The notes: a model not told the origin generated them from the letters alone. A stretch of DNA of 64,000 nucleotides from Ditibartonella apihabitans (GCF_002007485.1 NZ_CP015820.1:1488001-1552000); one strand, 5' to 3'; shown: positions 1 to 8,918, numbered from the stretch's first letter. Program-made: numbers and translations.

Positions 1-212
1 CCTTTTTCGGTGAAAGCATGTTCTCGCGCGTCACTGATGCTTCCAAGATATGTCTTGTTGCGCTTGTAGACCATTTGAAAAGCCATAATTTCATTCTTCT
101 CGACACACAATTTACAACACCGCATCTTGAGCATTTTGGTGCGATAGAAATTACAAGACAAGACTATGAAACGCGCCTGAAAAAAGCCCTATCCGGCCAC
201 GCCGAGTTTTAA
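1..212 (+). CDS. aat: Leucyl/phenylalanyl-tRNA--protein transferase, C-terminal part
   Basis: This is the 3' end of a gene that enters from the left edge; the reading frame is open from base 3 to the TAA at 210-212. The enzyme moves Leu or Phe from aminoacyl-tRNA to the N terminus of proteins with N-terminal Arg or Lys, marking them for ClpAP degradation in the cytoplasm. The visible start [15 protein letters not shown] matches the highly conserved FGESMFS-x-x-DASK block of Aat, followed by the usual acyl-acceptor region ([15 protein letters not shown] and [10 protein letters not shown]). About 69 codons are present out of a usual 200 or so. The ATG at 18 lies inside the conserved motif and is not the start. 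Confidence 0.93.
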   Translation, partial: FFGESMFSRVTDASKICLVALVDHLKSHNFILLDTQFTTPHLEHFGAIEITRQDYETRLKKALSGHAEF

Positions 213-349
213 AATCTTTATATTTTCTCACCAAATTGTCGGCTAAATTCCCACTTGTTTTTCAAAAATTTTTAGGATGCAAAAAAGATTGTTGTTTTGG
301 CAATTTTTCTGTTTGCCTTTGGCGAAGTTTATGCTAGTTGCAGTGCGGC

Positions 350-425
<76 letters not shown>

Positions 426-1123
426 CTTAAGTCTTTGATTTACAAGTCTAATTTCCGAAACACAAAAATTCACATATTAAAGTTTGACACTTTTTTGAAG
501 AGTTTGACAATTTATGTGCTCTTTTTGTTCATTCTTGCAACCGAGTCGCACAACGGCCACTTCGTTTTTTGCCTTGTTCCGGTAATCGTAAATAGTGCCT
601 TTCAATACATTAAACATATCATTATCGATATCACCAATCGGCATGTCAGAACTGAGGTGTGAATCAACGAGCTTGTTGTTCAACGTCGGCTCTTCATGTC
701 ATTGTTACAGCCTCTGATAATAAAGAATATCCGAGCTTTTTTTGCTTTCAACACCTAATTAGTCTTCTGTTGTCAGCATCTGGTGTTTTATCTTTTCCTT
801 CTTTTGTGGAGCAAAATCATTGCCAATTTTCCTATAATGGTCATTGCCATATCCGCCAGCAAAGTCGGTACCGACTAATATCCCGGTTCTGTCAGAATTG
901 TTTTCGTCAATTCCTGTGTCAGAGATTTGGTCAAATCATGGTCTTTAATACCCGAGATTATTGGCAAATCCGCCGATAATCCTATCAACCTTTCTATAAG
1001 CAAACTGTTACAATTACTGTGAATTCGATACAAAAACTTATTGTTGAAATTTATAAATTGCATTGTGGTGCTTTTCGTTCGATTGCATAGTAAATATCAT
1101 GCAGTAAATGGAGACCGGTTCAA
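426..1123. other. About 700 bp with no supportable gene, next to tRNA-Thr
   Basis: Only short overlapping open frames on both strands (for example 435-662 + and 875-1063 -), none with a convincing ribosome binding site or recognisable motif. The texture is that of decayed coding sequence, but I cannot name a parent gene. Confidence 0.6.
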
Positions 1124-1753
1124 GTGGATAAAGATAAATTAATTGATGTTAAGCAAAGGTTTTCTGTTTGGTGTGCATCAACCGCAGCCAGGGCTTCAAG
1201 GAATTGTCGATTTACGGGTGAACAAGGTGCAGAGATTGCTCTTAATAGCTCACTTTTGGACTATCAGACTTTAGACGATTTACCTGACCCGCTTGAATTT
1301 GATAATTTACATAAAAAATTACGGCAAAAAATTTGTCTAGCGGCCGAAAATACTATCAAAAACAAAACAATGCAGTTCACACACGGTGTAGCTGCAAAAT
1401 TTATAAATATTTATTTTAAAGCTATGTTCCTAAATGACGTTCCAGCAGAACACTCTGACTACGAGAACAAAATAAACGCTTTGCATCCGCCGATAGACCG
1501 CCTCTTATTGCAAAAATTAGCAGAAAAAAATGTTGGCGGCCTCAGAAATTTTTGGCAGTGGAATGTATTTATAGGGTGGTCCAATTTTTCTTCCGACGAT
1601 TATGAAGAGATTATAAAACATATCAAAGATGTAACCAAAGGTCATTTATGGGAAATTGAAGAGTTTTGGCCCGGTTTTAATAAAACTAAAAAAGTTACCA
1701 ATAATCCAACATTACCATTTTATGAAACAAAAACACAAAACAATGTTCCGTAA
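1124..1753 (+). CDS. Hypothetical protein, 209 aa
   Basis: I do not recognise this protein. The frame begins at a GTG (1124); a stop lies in frame at 1091 and there is no in-frame ATG between, so GTG is the likely start, although no strong Shine-Dalgarno sequence precedes it. The product is soluble-looking, rich in Lys, Asn and aromatic residues, with no signal peptide or membrane segment. Distinct blocks are KINALHPPIDRLLLQKLAEK (about residues 126-145) and a Trp-rich FWQWNVFIGWSNF segment. It stands alone between tRNA-Thr and a porin relic. Unbroken length over 209 codons in a region otherwise full of stops suggests that it is or was recently a real gene. A transferred accessory gene is the simplest reading. 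Confidence 0.55.
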   Translation: MDKDKLIDVKQRFSVWCASTAARASRNCRFTGEQGAEIALNSSLLDYQTLDDLPDPLEFDNLHKKLRQKICLAAENTIKNKTMQFTHGVAAKFINIYFKAMFLNDVPAEHSDYENKINALHPPIDRLLLQKLAEKNVGGLRNFWQWNVFIGWSNFSSDDYEEIIKHIKDVTKGHLWEIEEFWPGFNKTKKVTNNPTLPFYETKTQNNVP

Positions 1754-1873
1754 GCCTACAGCTCAATTGTGTTTAACTTTCGTACTCTGATGGCTTTGTT
1801 TTTTAACCTTGCTACAATACCGATAGAATAGCAGCCGCATCGAAATTATCATGGTTAAAAAGCCCTACCGGTC

Positions 1874-2313
1874 ATGAGGTTGTCGTCCGGTTTTTACACG
1901 AGAAATAGACTTGCTAGAGTCCGCATTGACATTGTCGTTATAGATATAAACGAAATAGTCTGAACAGCTTATGAAAAGCCGTTCATCAACAGCTAGTCGA
2001 AGTCCGCTTGACGGGATATCGCCATAACGCATATTCGTCGAAGAGAACTTTGAGCCATCATACTTTTCCGAACAAAGTTCTACATATGTTTTCAAACATT
2101 CCGGTTCGGTTTGCGAAGCGGGATGGAAGTGTAAAGTCGTACAAGAAAACCATTTCCATCTATCATTCCGCAAACCGGTTTTTCGGCGAGATAAACATTG
2201 TCGCCAGCAGTTACAACACTGCGGAGATAGCCGGAAATCCGAACGCAGCTATTCGTGCTGGATATGTTGGAATCATCATTGCCAAAAACATTACACAAAT
2301 GCCAACTATTTGA
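1874..2313 (-). pseudogene. Decayed Omp2-type porin gene fragment
   Basis: Two minus-strand frames together resemble the N-terminal half of the intact porin at 44060-45301. The upstream frame (about 2300 to 2092) has SCVRISGYLRSVVTAGDNVY, like porin CMRVGGYLRADIKGGDNVY. After a frameshift the second frame (2173 to 1865) has FHPASQTEPECLKTYVEL, like FQTASETELGTLRTLVEL, then LRLAVDERLF, like LRVGVDESIF. The signal peptide is lost, the C-terminal half is absent, and many residues have diverged, so the relic is old. A functional product is not possible from either frame. It shows that the lineage carried at least one additional porin copy. Confidence 0.75.
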
Positions 2314-2458
2314 TTTTATGCTATTTTTTCTTTCAAAATCAGTGACATGTGATGCTTTGGGCAACAACTTCAAAAGCGAATATATGAGATATTATTCATT
2401 CATTAATTTAGCCATTCGAATAGATTAGGACTGATTAAACGACGCTCCTTTCTAAACA

Positions 2459-3415
2459 TCATAAAAAATTTCGGCCTTCAACAAATTGATCAGTAGCTTT
2501 TATGAGACAATCAAGGATACCCGGCTCGGAGTAACTGTGCCCGGCTCCCTCGACAATATGAAGCTTGGAACCAGGCCAGGATTTATGTAACTTCCACGCA
2601 TAGGATAAACGACAGATAAGGTCATGTCGGCCATGTACGATCACACAGGGAAGATGCCGGATTTTATCAAGGTTATGAAAAAGCTGTTCCTCTTCAAGCC
2701 AGCAGTCATTAACAAAATAATGATTTTCAAGCCGCGCTATGTCCAAGGCTGCCTGATCGGATTGTGGTGTTCTCGGAGATGGCTTCGGCGGTATGATCGA
2801 TACATTTTTCGCTTCCCATTCACTCCACGATCGGGCAGCATTGATAGCGATATCTTCCTGCTCATGATTGAGAAGGCGGTGATATGCGCCGATCAGGTCA
2901 TTCCTTTCCTCAACCGGTACGGGCTTAATATAATTCTCCCAATAATCGGGCGATATTTCCGACGCTCCATATTGGTTCAACCAATTCATTTCATCCCTGC
3001 TTCCGGTAAAAATTCCGCGAAGGACCAAACCACTAACATGGTCCGGATGAGTCTCGGCATAGGCGAGAGCCAGCGTCGACCCCCAAGAGCCTCCAAAAAC
3101 CAACCATTTATCTATTCCCGCCATCTGACGAAGCTTTTCCATATCCTCAACCAGATGCCAAGTGGTGTTGGCGGTTATTGAAGCATGAGGCGTGGAACGA
3201 CCACAACCACGCTGATCGAACAGCAAAACATCATACCTATTCGGATCAAACAACCGACGATGATTCTCGGAAATGCCGCTGCCGGGCCCGCCATGCAAGA
3301 AAACTGCCGGCTCGGCTCTTTTGGTACCTACCCGTTCCCAATAAAGCTCATGGCCATCACCAACATCAAGCATATCATGCTCGAATGGTTCAATAGCCGG
3401 ATAAAGTTCTCTCAT
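2459..3415 (-). CDS. pip: Proline iminopeptidase
   Basis: A cytoplasmic alpha/beta-hydrolase that removes N-terminal proline from peptides. The 318-residue length is typical of family S33. Near the N terminus is the oxyanion-hole motif HGGPGSG, then DQRGCGRSTPHASITANTT, which is highly characteristic of Pip. The nucleophile elbow is GGSWGSTLALAYAETHP (Ser of GxSWG), and the C-terminal catalytic Asp and His are expected in VHGRHDLICR and EGAGHS. I chose the ATG at 3415; a TTG two codons earlier (3421) is less likely. It is a single gene with no operon partner, and one of few intact genes in the accessory region. Confidence 0.92.
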   Translation of the reverse strand: MRELYPAIEPFEHDMLDVGDGHELYWERVGTKRAEPAVFLHGGPGSGISENHRRLFDPNRYDVLLFDQRGCGRSTPHASITANTTWHLVEDMEKLRQMAGIDKWLVFGGSWGSTLALAYAETHPDHVSGLVLRGIFTGSRDEMNWLNQYGASEISPDYWENYIKPVPVEERNDLIGAYHRLLNHEQEDIAINAARSWSEWEAKNVSIIPPKPSPRTPQSDQAALDIARLENHYFVNDCWLEEEQLFHNLDKIRHLPCVIVHGRHDLICRLSYAWKLHKSWPGSKLHIVEGAGHSYSEPGILDCLIKATDQFVEGRNFL

Positions 3416-3434
3416 CAGCAAACCTGTCTTTCGT

Positions 3435-3710
3435 TTAACTCTGTTCTTGCATCAATCCTTGCCAAGCTTCGTAGGCCTCCAACACGGTCTCCATCTGCAT
3501 TTGGTGCCCAAGCTTAAAATCATCCCCATAAACAGTCTCGTCGGGATATTCTGTGACCAATTCTACCTCGAAAGTGGCATTGGGATAAAGCGCAAAAAAC
3601 AGGGAATGCCATTGATTGTTTCAAACCCCGGTTCACCGGCATTAATCTGCACACCGACACCGTTAATGTTGCAGTCGACGATCAAAAATGTAACAGATCA
3701 GACCTGTGCA
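3435..3710 (-). pseudogene. Frameshifted remnant of an unidentified small gene
   Basis: On the minus strand one frame reads VDCNINGVGVQINAGEPGFE (from about 3690). It continues, after a frameshift near 3610, into LFFALYPNATFEVELVTEYP and DETVYGDDFKLGHQMQ in another frame, ending at TAA (3435-3437). The protein-like composition on both sides of the shift indicates a former coding sequence of at least 85 codons. The 5' end is missing because a stop lies in frame just upstream. I cannot assign a family. It lies just upstream of pip on the same strand. Confidence 0.45.
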
Positions 3711-4583
3711 TAGCGCGAAATTCTCACGTCAAACACAAAATTATTCTAAAATAAGCTAATTTCTTATAATTTAATATTGCATTTTCTCCCGTCTGAATTT
3801 CCTCTTCAGGAAGTGTATATACAGTAATAAAATAACTCAAAATATATATAAATTATTTCTTAATATAAATTTGAAACTTTTTCCATATAAAAAAACAAAA
3901 TCGTTTAGAATATTTATCGAATATTCATAGTCTAACTGCATAACATTGCAATTCTATTTCATTATTTTGTTAAAATAATACTCTTTTATAACAATATTAT
4001 AAAATATAGTTATTGTATTACTCTATTTTTAACATTGTCGTTTTGTTGTTTTATTTTTTTAAATTCATTTATTTCCGATTGATAAAACTTAATAATCAAT
4101 CAGAACAATTTTTATTTAAAGCAAGTTGTTTCATAAACTTTTAAATCTGAATTATTTGATTGGATTCATAAAATATAAAAGATTATACTTAATGTCATTA
4201 ATCGCATAAGCGGCAGCGTCTGAACTACCTGCACCAACGAAGAAGGCCGAGGATGATGCTTGACGTATGAGTATCTGACATGCGTGTGGAATCTTCGTCT
4301 ATCAGGCCGGATTGTGTAGCAGCTTCTTTGATTATGCCGTTGGTATGCGGCGCAATCAGCGTGCTGACAGCTGTAGATTCGATACAGCGCAATCGCCAAT
4401 CACCAAATTCTTTGGTCATTATCTTTTCTTGTAGTGTCTCTAACTCTTTTTATTCTGATGAGTTTACAGCCCTACTAGAGTGATGAAGCTATCAGAGAAC
4501 CTACAAACCTATTTGATAGGTGTCATTTGATATCTTTCATCACAATGCTTTTCACGATTGTTGTGTTTTATAAAACAGTTTAA
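3711..4583. other. Very AT-rich gap without a supportable gene
   Basis: About 3720-4165 is strikingly AT-rich, with long runs of A and T and stops in all frames. A short minus-strand frame at 4225-4419 (64 codons) has somewhat protein-like composition but weak start signals and no family resemblance. The base composition is unlike the neighbouring core genes and fits transferred or relaxed DNA. Confidence 0.6.
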
Positions 4584-5333
4584 TTATATCTCGTAATAGC
4601 CTTTATAAAAATCTTTTGGCATTAAAGAGATTAATTCCGATGACCTTTCATGAAATTTATCAGGTTGGTTAACAATATCAAACATATCATTTGTAACAAA
4701 AATTGTTATATGATTTAGAGTTTCTTCTACTCTAAAACCGGCTTCTTTTATGATCGAAACGTCAATACTCTTATAGAGATCTTTTCTCAAAGACTGTGCC
4801 CAATAAGGAAAGGGAATATTAGGGTTATCCCACCGACCAAAAGAGGTTAATTCATATTTAGGACGTTTAATTTCTCCCAAAGAATTCATATGCAAACATG
4901 ATAACTCGACATCATAAAACCAGTTTAATAGCTCCATATAAAAGTCCTGCCAATTAAAACTATCCAGGTTTTTATTTGTCAGCGGAAAATCAATCCTCAG
5001 ACGACTACGCGGCATAGGATGTGTTGGGCTAAAATTTCCAATTGAGAAATGACCACTATATTTAAATTTTTTTCGTCTTCTGAAATAAAAACTATAAGAT
5101 TTAGATAGTTTTGTTATTTCGTCGAATACTTCTTGTCTATTTGTCTTGAGCTTGTCATAAGAAAACGGATGACGAATGCGTTCAGGATCATCCGAGATAA
5201 ATTCAACGACAAGCCTTTCATCATATTGGCATAGCCATTCAATGAATTTTTCAAAAAAAACTTCCCTTTGTTCAGGTATTGTTGTGTTGTAAAAACACAA
5301 CTTAATATGTGGTGGCTCTTCACCAAATTTCAT
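4584..5333 (-). CDS. Putative immunity protein of a polymorphic toxin system
   Basis: A 249-aa cytoplasmic-type protein. The start is set by a GGAGG six bases before the ATG at 5333; a TTG at 5354 is in frame but lacks this. The sequence is rich in aromatic and charged residues, with FGEEPPHIKLCFYNTTIPEQ at the N terminus and GRWDNPNIPFPYWAQSLRKD in the middle, a composition usual for Imm-type proteins. I suspect an Imm52-like family, but that is recall, not a search. The main support is position: it starts 23 bases after the stop of a decayed toxin C terminus (5357-5870), the standard toxin-immunity order. If so, the immunity gene has outlived its toxin, either by chance or because it protects against neighbours. 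Confidence 0.6.
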   Translation of the reverse strand: MKFGEEPPHIKLCFYNTTIPEQREVFFEKFIEWLCQYDERLVVEFISDDPERIRHPFSYDKLKTNRQEVFDEITKLSKSYSFYFRRRKKFKYSGHFSIGNFSPTHPMPRSRLRIDFPLTNKNLDSFNWQDFYMELLNWFYDVELSCLHMNSLGEIKRPKYELTSFGRWDNPNIPFPYWAQSLRKDLYKSIDVSIIKEAGFRVEETLNHITIFVTNDMFDIVNQPDKFHERSSELISLMPKDFYKGYYEI

Positions 5334-5356
5334 AATGCCTCCAAATATATTCAAGA

Positions 5357-5870
5357 TTAAGGTAAGGGTATCTCTATCAGGCTCGGAGCTCTACTATTGA
5401 AGATTCCGCCTTTTCCTCGATCATAAGCATATACCTTACCACCTATTCGCTGTATTTCTTTTATAAGTTTACTGCTTAATCTGTTCAGGGGATCCGTTCC
5501 GCGTTCTGCATCAATAATAAATTTATATTGAATGCCTTGATCTTAAGCAAGTTGGATTTTTGCTTAGAATTGCTTTTTATTTCTGAGGTAGCGAACATTT
5601 TTTAGTTCGGGAATGACAATATTCACAGTAAAATCAGTTATTGTCCTGGCTGAGCCACCATCTTCCCATAAAGCCTATCTTCTGGCGTCTTAACCTCCTT
5701 CGCGATCTTGTTGGATACATATTTGATGCCCTTGGCCGTATTCTCGGCAGCCTGCGCACCGATATCAGAAACCTTGCTACCTTTCATGTTTAATGTCGTT
5801 CACAACATGAATATCTTAACCGGCGACCGCAATATGCTCACCAGCATCAAGGTTGATACTGGTTATTTCA
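5357..5870 (-). pseudogene. Decayed CdiA/FhaB-like toxin, C-terminal remnant
   Basis: Reading the minus strand from about 5870, one frame gives INLDAGEHIAVAG, a stop, then DIHVVNDIKHER, resembling haemagglutinin repeats of two-partner-secreted exoproteins. A second frame gives SDIGAQAAENTAKGIKYVS and KTPEDRLYGKM. A third gives DFTVNIVIPELKNVRYLR, then two in-frame stops, then FIIDAERGTDPLNRLSSKLI and ends LIEIPLP at TAA 5357-5359. The VIPELKNVRYLR block followed by a LIVD-like strand resembles restriction-endonuclease-fold toxin tips (ExK core), for example Tox-REase families. At least two frameshifts and three stops make it non-functional. The large N-terminal secretion and filament part is absent from the window. 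Family naming is inference from pattern. Confidence 0.6.
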
Positions 5871-6083
5871 ATGCGAGCTTAATAGTTCAATACCCCTGCC
5901 TCCTATATGAGCGAATGACTTTCCGCCCGAAGGGGCTACCTGAAATAGCTATAAGGTGACGGCTCGATATGCGTCTCGCTATTGCGGGGACTAAAATTGC
6001 GCAAATAATCTATTATAACATATGGCAGTTTTCGCCCCCTCCTTGATGAAGGAAGACACAAAGGCTTAGCTCTTTTAAATTTT

Positions 6084-6563
6084 TTATTTTTCAGTCAATT
6101 TCCACGGCGCAGCTTCGTTATGTTGCCAAACACCGCTCTTGTTTGATTGTGCCTGTTTTTCTGAAACGCCGTAAAAACCATTGGAATATTTCGGCCAATC
6201 AATAGCATAGCCGTTGCGAACCATCCAGCCTGCTATGTCATCCCCAGTTGAGGTATAGCAAATTGCAATCGTATTGCCTGAATTATCATTGCCACGCGGT
6301 TCGCAGCGCACAGGTTGCAATTCTTTCAGCCATTGCGAAAGTGCAGATGCGGCTTCTTTTCCGCAATCATAGCCGGCATCCTGACCATCTTTACATGTCT
6401 GGTTAAGTTCCGGAGCATCTACTCCCCACAATTTTATGCGTTGATTTTGAATTTCGAGTGTTTCCCCATCAATAACTTGGATAGCTCCGATTATTGCAGT
6501 ACGGCTTTCAGCAAAGGCCGGCAATGTCATCACACAAAGCAAAATTGAAATGAGAAAGCGCAT
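6084..6563 (-). CDS. Secreted thermonuclease-family (SNase-like) protein
   Basis: A 159-aa protein with an N-terminal signal peptide (MRFLISILLCVMTLPAFAES, cleavage probably after AFA), so periplasmic or secreted. GGAG about ten bases before the ATG at 6563 favours this start over the one at 6575. The SNase fold is seen in VIDGETLEIQNQRIKLWGVD followed by APEL, and in the Cys pair of TCKDG and DCGKEA found in alphaproteobacterial homologues. Compared with staphylococcal nuclease, the DGDT motif is DGET, and the usual YGR (catalytic Arg87) reads SGN in GNDNSGNTIAICY. The Asp and Glu of VDAPE and the Arg of QRIKLWG are kept. Catalysis by the textbook mechanism is therefore doubtful. It is a single gene. 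Confidence 0.85.
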   Translation of the reverse strand: MRFLISILLCVMTLPAFAESRTAIIGAIQVIDGETLEIQNQRIKLWGVDAPELNQTCKDGQDAGYDCGKEAASALSQWLKELQPVRCEPRGNDNSGNTIAICYTSTGDDIAGWMVRNGYAIDWPKYSNGFYGVSEKQAQSNKSGVWQHNEAAPWKLTEK

Positions 6564-6575
6564 TATACACTCCAT

Positions 6576-6922
6576 ACCATCTTTCTAGACTTGAAACAGT
6601 CTAAGCGCATCCATTGTTAATTTAAATAATAAAATAAGGCCGAAAAAAGTTCCAATACCGTCTTTTATTCGACAATTACGGATTGCCGAGTTGTCACGTT
6701 AAGGTGCATCAATCAGAATAACGAACACACCACCCGCTTACAGACTTATTTCCGCTTTTGTTGATTATTTTCAAGCCTCTGTCGGCAGATAAAAACAACT
6801 TTTATACAGTTTTAAAAAAAAGATTTTTGAATGATATACGGAAATACAATATTATAAAATTCCTGATAGTTAGTCCATATTGCGAAAAATAAAAGTAAAG
6901 CTATAAAAATAAACATATAAAA
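6576..6922. other. Intergenic, no gene seen
   Basis: AT-rich sequence between the nuclease-like gene and the terminator of the next minus-strand gene. No open frame, repeat or RNA signature is apparent. It must hold the promoter of the nuclease gene near 6600-6700, but I cannot place it with confidence. Confidence 0.5.
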
Positions 6923-6955
6923 AACGGTTCAATATACATTTTATATTGAACCGTT
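6923..6955 (-). terminator. Rho-independent terminator of the 214-aa gene
   Basis: A perfect 14-bp inverted repeat (6923-6936 with 6942-6955, sequence AACGGTTCAATATA) around a 5-base loop. On the minus strand it is followed by a run of T. It lies 25 bases after the stop of the gene at 6980-7624. Confidence 0.85.
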
Positions 6956-6979
6956 ATACAAATAAATAATATATTTTAG

Positions 6980-7624
6980 TTAATAGACAACAGCAAAATG
7001 AATTGATCCGATAGCGCCTGCAAAAATTTGCTTGCCATCCTGTGCAACTTGTTGCACTGCCTTTTGGTCAATTGCATTGCGATCCCACATTGTTCCGCCA
7101 ATGCTCCCCTGCTTCCAGTCAACCGGTTTACCAAGAAGATTTTCGGCATCCTTCTGGTTATAGATCTTTGCAGTGTCATTTTGCAGGGCTTTGAACAAAG
7201 CATCATCACCTTTTGTAAGGCCACCAAGCTGGGCGGTCGATTTAACAAGGTCTTTCAGCTTATCGTCACTGATTTGAGGAGGTGTAAACACCTGAAAATT
7301 GCCCGTTGGAACACCTTCGAACCCGGCATATTTAGCCGCATCGGCATCCCTCAAAGTGCCGGTAAAATATTGCGGATTTGTCATGTTCAAATTGACTTGC
7401 TGATTGATAATGCCGGATGCATTAATACCTTTTTCAACAAGTTCCTGAATACGCGATAACGCGTCGGAAATACGTGGCGACATCACATTACGATCATCGA
7501 CACGCACGGTCTGTGTCGCATTCTTTTCCTGAACAATTTCCTGAATATTCTGGGCAGCCCGCAACCCCGGAACATCAAAACCATGATTGACCAAGTTCAA
7601 GTCGGTTGATGTGATTGATACCAT
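6980..7624 (-). CDS. Hypothetical protein, 214 aa, unknown family
   Basis: Not recognised. Expression signals are good: GGAGG six bases before the ATG at 7624 and a strong terminator directly downstream. No signal peptide, lipobox or membrane helix is visible. The N terminus (VSITSTDLNLVNHGFDVPGL) is followed by a probable amphipathic helix (RISDALSRIQELVEKGINAS), then a Gln/Asn/Thr-rich middle and a C terminus with WKQGSIGGTMWDRNAIDQK and AGAIGSIHFAVVY. The lack of Cys, the polar composition and the short hydrophobic end recall exported structural or effector proteins of Gram-negative bacteria, but I can give no specific function. It is a monocistronic gene in the accessory region. Confidence 0.75.
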   Translation of the reverse strand: MVSITSTDLNLVNHGFDVPGLRAAQNIQEIVQEKNATQTVRVDDRNVMSPRISDALSRIQELVEKGINASGIINQQVNLNMTNPQYFTGTLRDADAAKYAGFEGVPTGNFQVFTPPQISDDKLKDLVKSTAQLGGLTKGDDALFKALQNDTAKIYNQKDAENLLGKPVDWKQGSIGGTMWDRNAIDQKAVQQVAQDGKQIFAGAIGSIHFAVVY

Positions 7625-8247
7625 TTTCGCCTCCGGTATAATGCCAATTCAGTCCAGCATTATTCTTTGCTAATAATATAGTTCAATTAACTGAAATATG
7701 CAAATAAACCGACAAAAGCTATGAACCCGGATTAATTGCAAAGATAACAGGCCTATCAAAAAAATGTTTTATTGGTCGAGGCAATTCCAACTGAACGAAG
7801 TTAGACAAAAACAACAGTTTAGAGAGGCGGTCTCGTAACGCACAGTTTTAAACAGATCGGTTAAAACTAAGGAATTTCTACCCAATACATTCTTTGTATG
7901 AAATCCACGTCTTATAGTTTTCTATAAACGGATCATAGTAAGCTCACCATGTTTGCCATTTTTGAAAACAAGGATTTCCTGCTATCCTAAACCATTGACG
8001 CGATTGGCGAACGACCAGCCCTGATAATAGTCGGCTCTGATTGTTGCATTGACGAGAGTATTAAATTGACCGGAGTATTACATTAATGCGAAATCAGGCG
8101 CGTTATCCCTAAATCAAATCGCTCCTCTTCAATTTTACTTTTCTTTCCTAATCGGTCGTTTTGAGCTAAGGTTGGAGAAGATAACTTCAGTCCCGCAATG
8201 CTGCCCATATCACTGAGCGAACTCCTAGAGATGTAAGGAATTATTCG
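7625..8247. other. Intergenic with possible coding relic
   Basis: No supportable gene. On the minus strand around 7960-8045 a short stretch reads ADYYQGWSFANRVNGLG before a stop, which looks protein-like but is too short to assign. The 3' part contains the upstream region of grxB. The stretch is probably eroded coding DNA at the end of the accessory region. Confidence 0.5.
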
Positions 8248-8898
8248 ATGAAACTTTATTATTACGACCATTGCCCATTCTGTGTCCGTGCCAAGATGGT
8301 GGCCGGATATAAACAGGTTCCTGTTGAATATATCGTTTTACTGAATGATGATTCTGAAACATGTATGCGGCTTGTTCATAAAAAACAGGTGCCAATTCTG
8401 GAATTCGACGATGGTTCGGCCATGGTTGAAAGCTTGGACATTGCGCATAAATTTGATGAAATTGGCGAAAAAAGTCGGGTTGTTTCTCCGGCAACAGACA
8501 TACAAAAAAAAGTCACTGACGAGCTTTCCGAGGTCTCTTCGGATATTAATGCATTGCTTTTCCCGCGAAATGTAAAAGCGTCTCTTCCGGAATTTGCTAC
8601 AAAATCAGCCATTGAATATTTTCAAGGCAAAAAAGAAAAAAACCTTGGCAAATCATTCGATCAAGCGATGGCTGAAACAGCTGAACATAAAAAGAAGGTC
8701 GAAGACAAACTCGCAACTTTGTCTTTTCATCCGGATAATACCAATGAAAACTTGAGCTGGGATGATGTCATGATCTTTCCCACATTACGCAATCTGACGA
8801 TTGTGAAAGATATCAAAATGCCGCAGCGACTTCAGGATTATGTCAAACATATTTCTGCTCTGACCGGCATACAGCTTTATTACGATCGCGCTTTATAA
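8248..8898 (+). CDS. grxB: Glutaredoxin 2
   Basis: A 216-aa Grx2-type glutaredoxin, a GST-fold protein that reduces disulfides with glutathione in the cytoplasm. The N-terminal thioredoxin-like domain carries the CPFC active site at residues 9-12 (YYYDHCPFCVRAKM), the cis-Pro segment KKQVPILEFDDG and AMVESLDIAHKFDE. The all-helical C-terminal domain ends LTGIQLYYDRAL. Length and architecture match E. coli Grx2 (215 aa) and not the roughly 85-aa Grx1/3 type. AAGGA lies about seven bases before the ATG. The next gene follows after 20 bases and may be cotranscribed. Confidence 0.93.
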   Translation: MKLYYYDHCPFCVRAKMVAGYKQVPVEYIVLLNDDSETCMRLVHKKQVPILEFDDGSAMVESLDIAHKFDEIGEKSRVVSPATDIQKKVTDELSEVSSDINALLFPRNVKASLPEFATKSAIEYFQGKKEKNLGKSFDQAMAETAEHKKKVEDKLATLSFHPDNTNENLSWDDVMIFPTLRNLTIVKDIKMPQRLQDYVKHISALTGIQLYYDRAL

Positions 8899-8918
8899 AC
8901 TTTTTAAATCTACGACAA

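Noticed and set aside
435-1063. Short ORFs on both strands after tRNA-Thr as integrase remnants
   Set aside because: No tyrosine recombinase motif (R-H-R-Y region) is visible in any frame.
4225-4419. 64-codon minus-strand ORF (begins MTKEFGDWRLRC)
   Set aside because: Weak start signal, no recognisable family, and it ends in very AT-rich noncoding DNA; not enough to call a gene.
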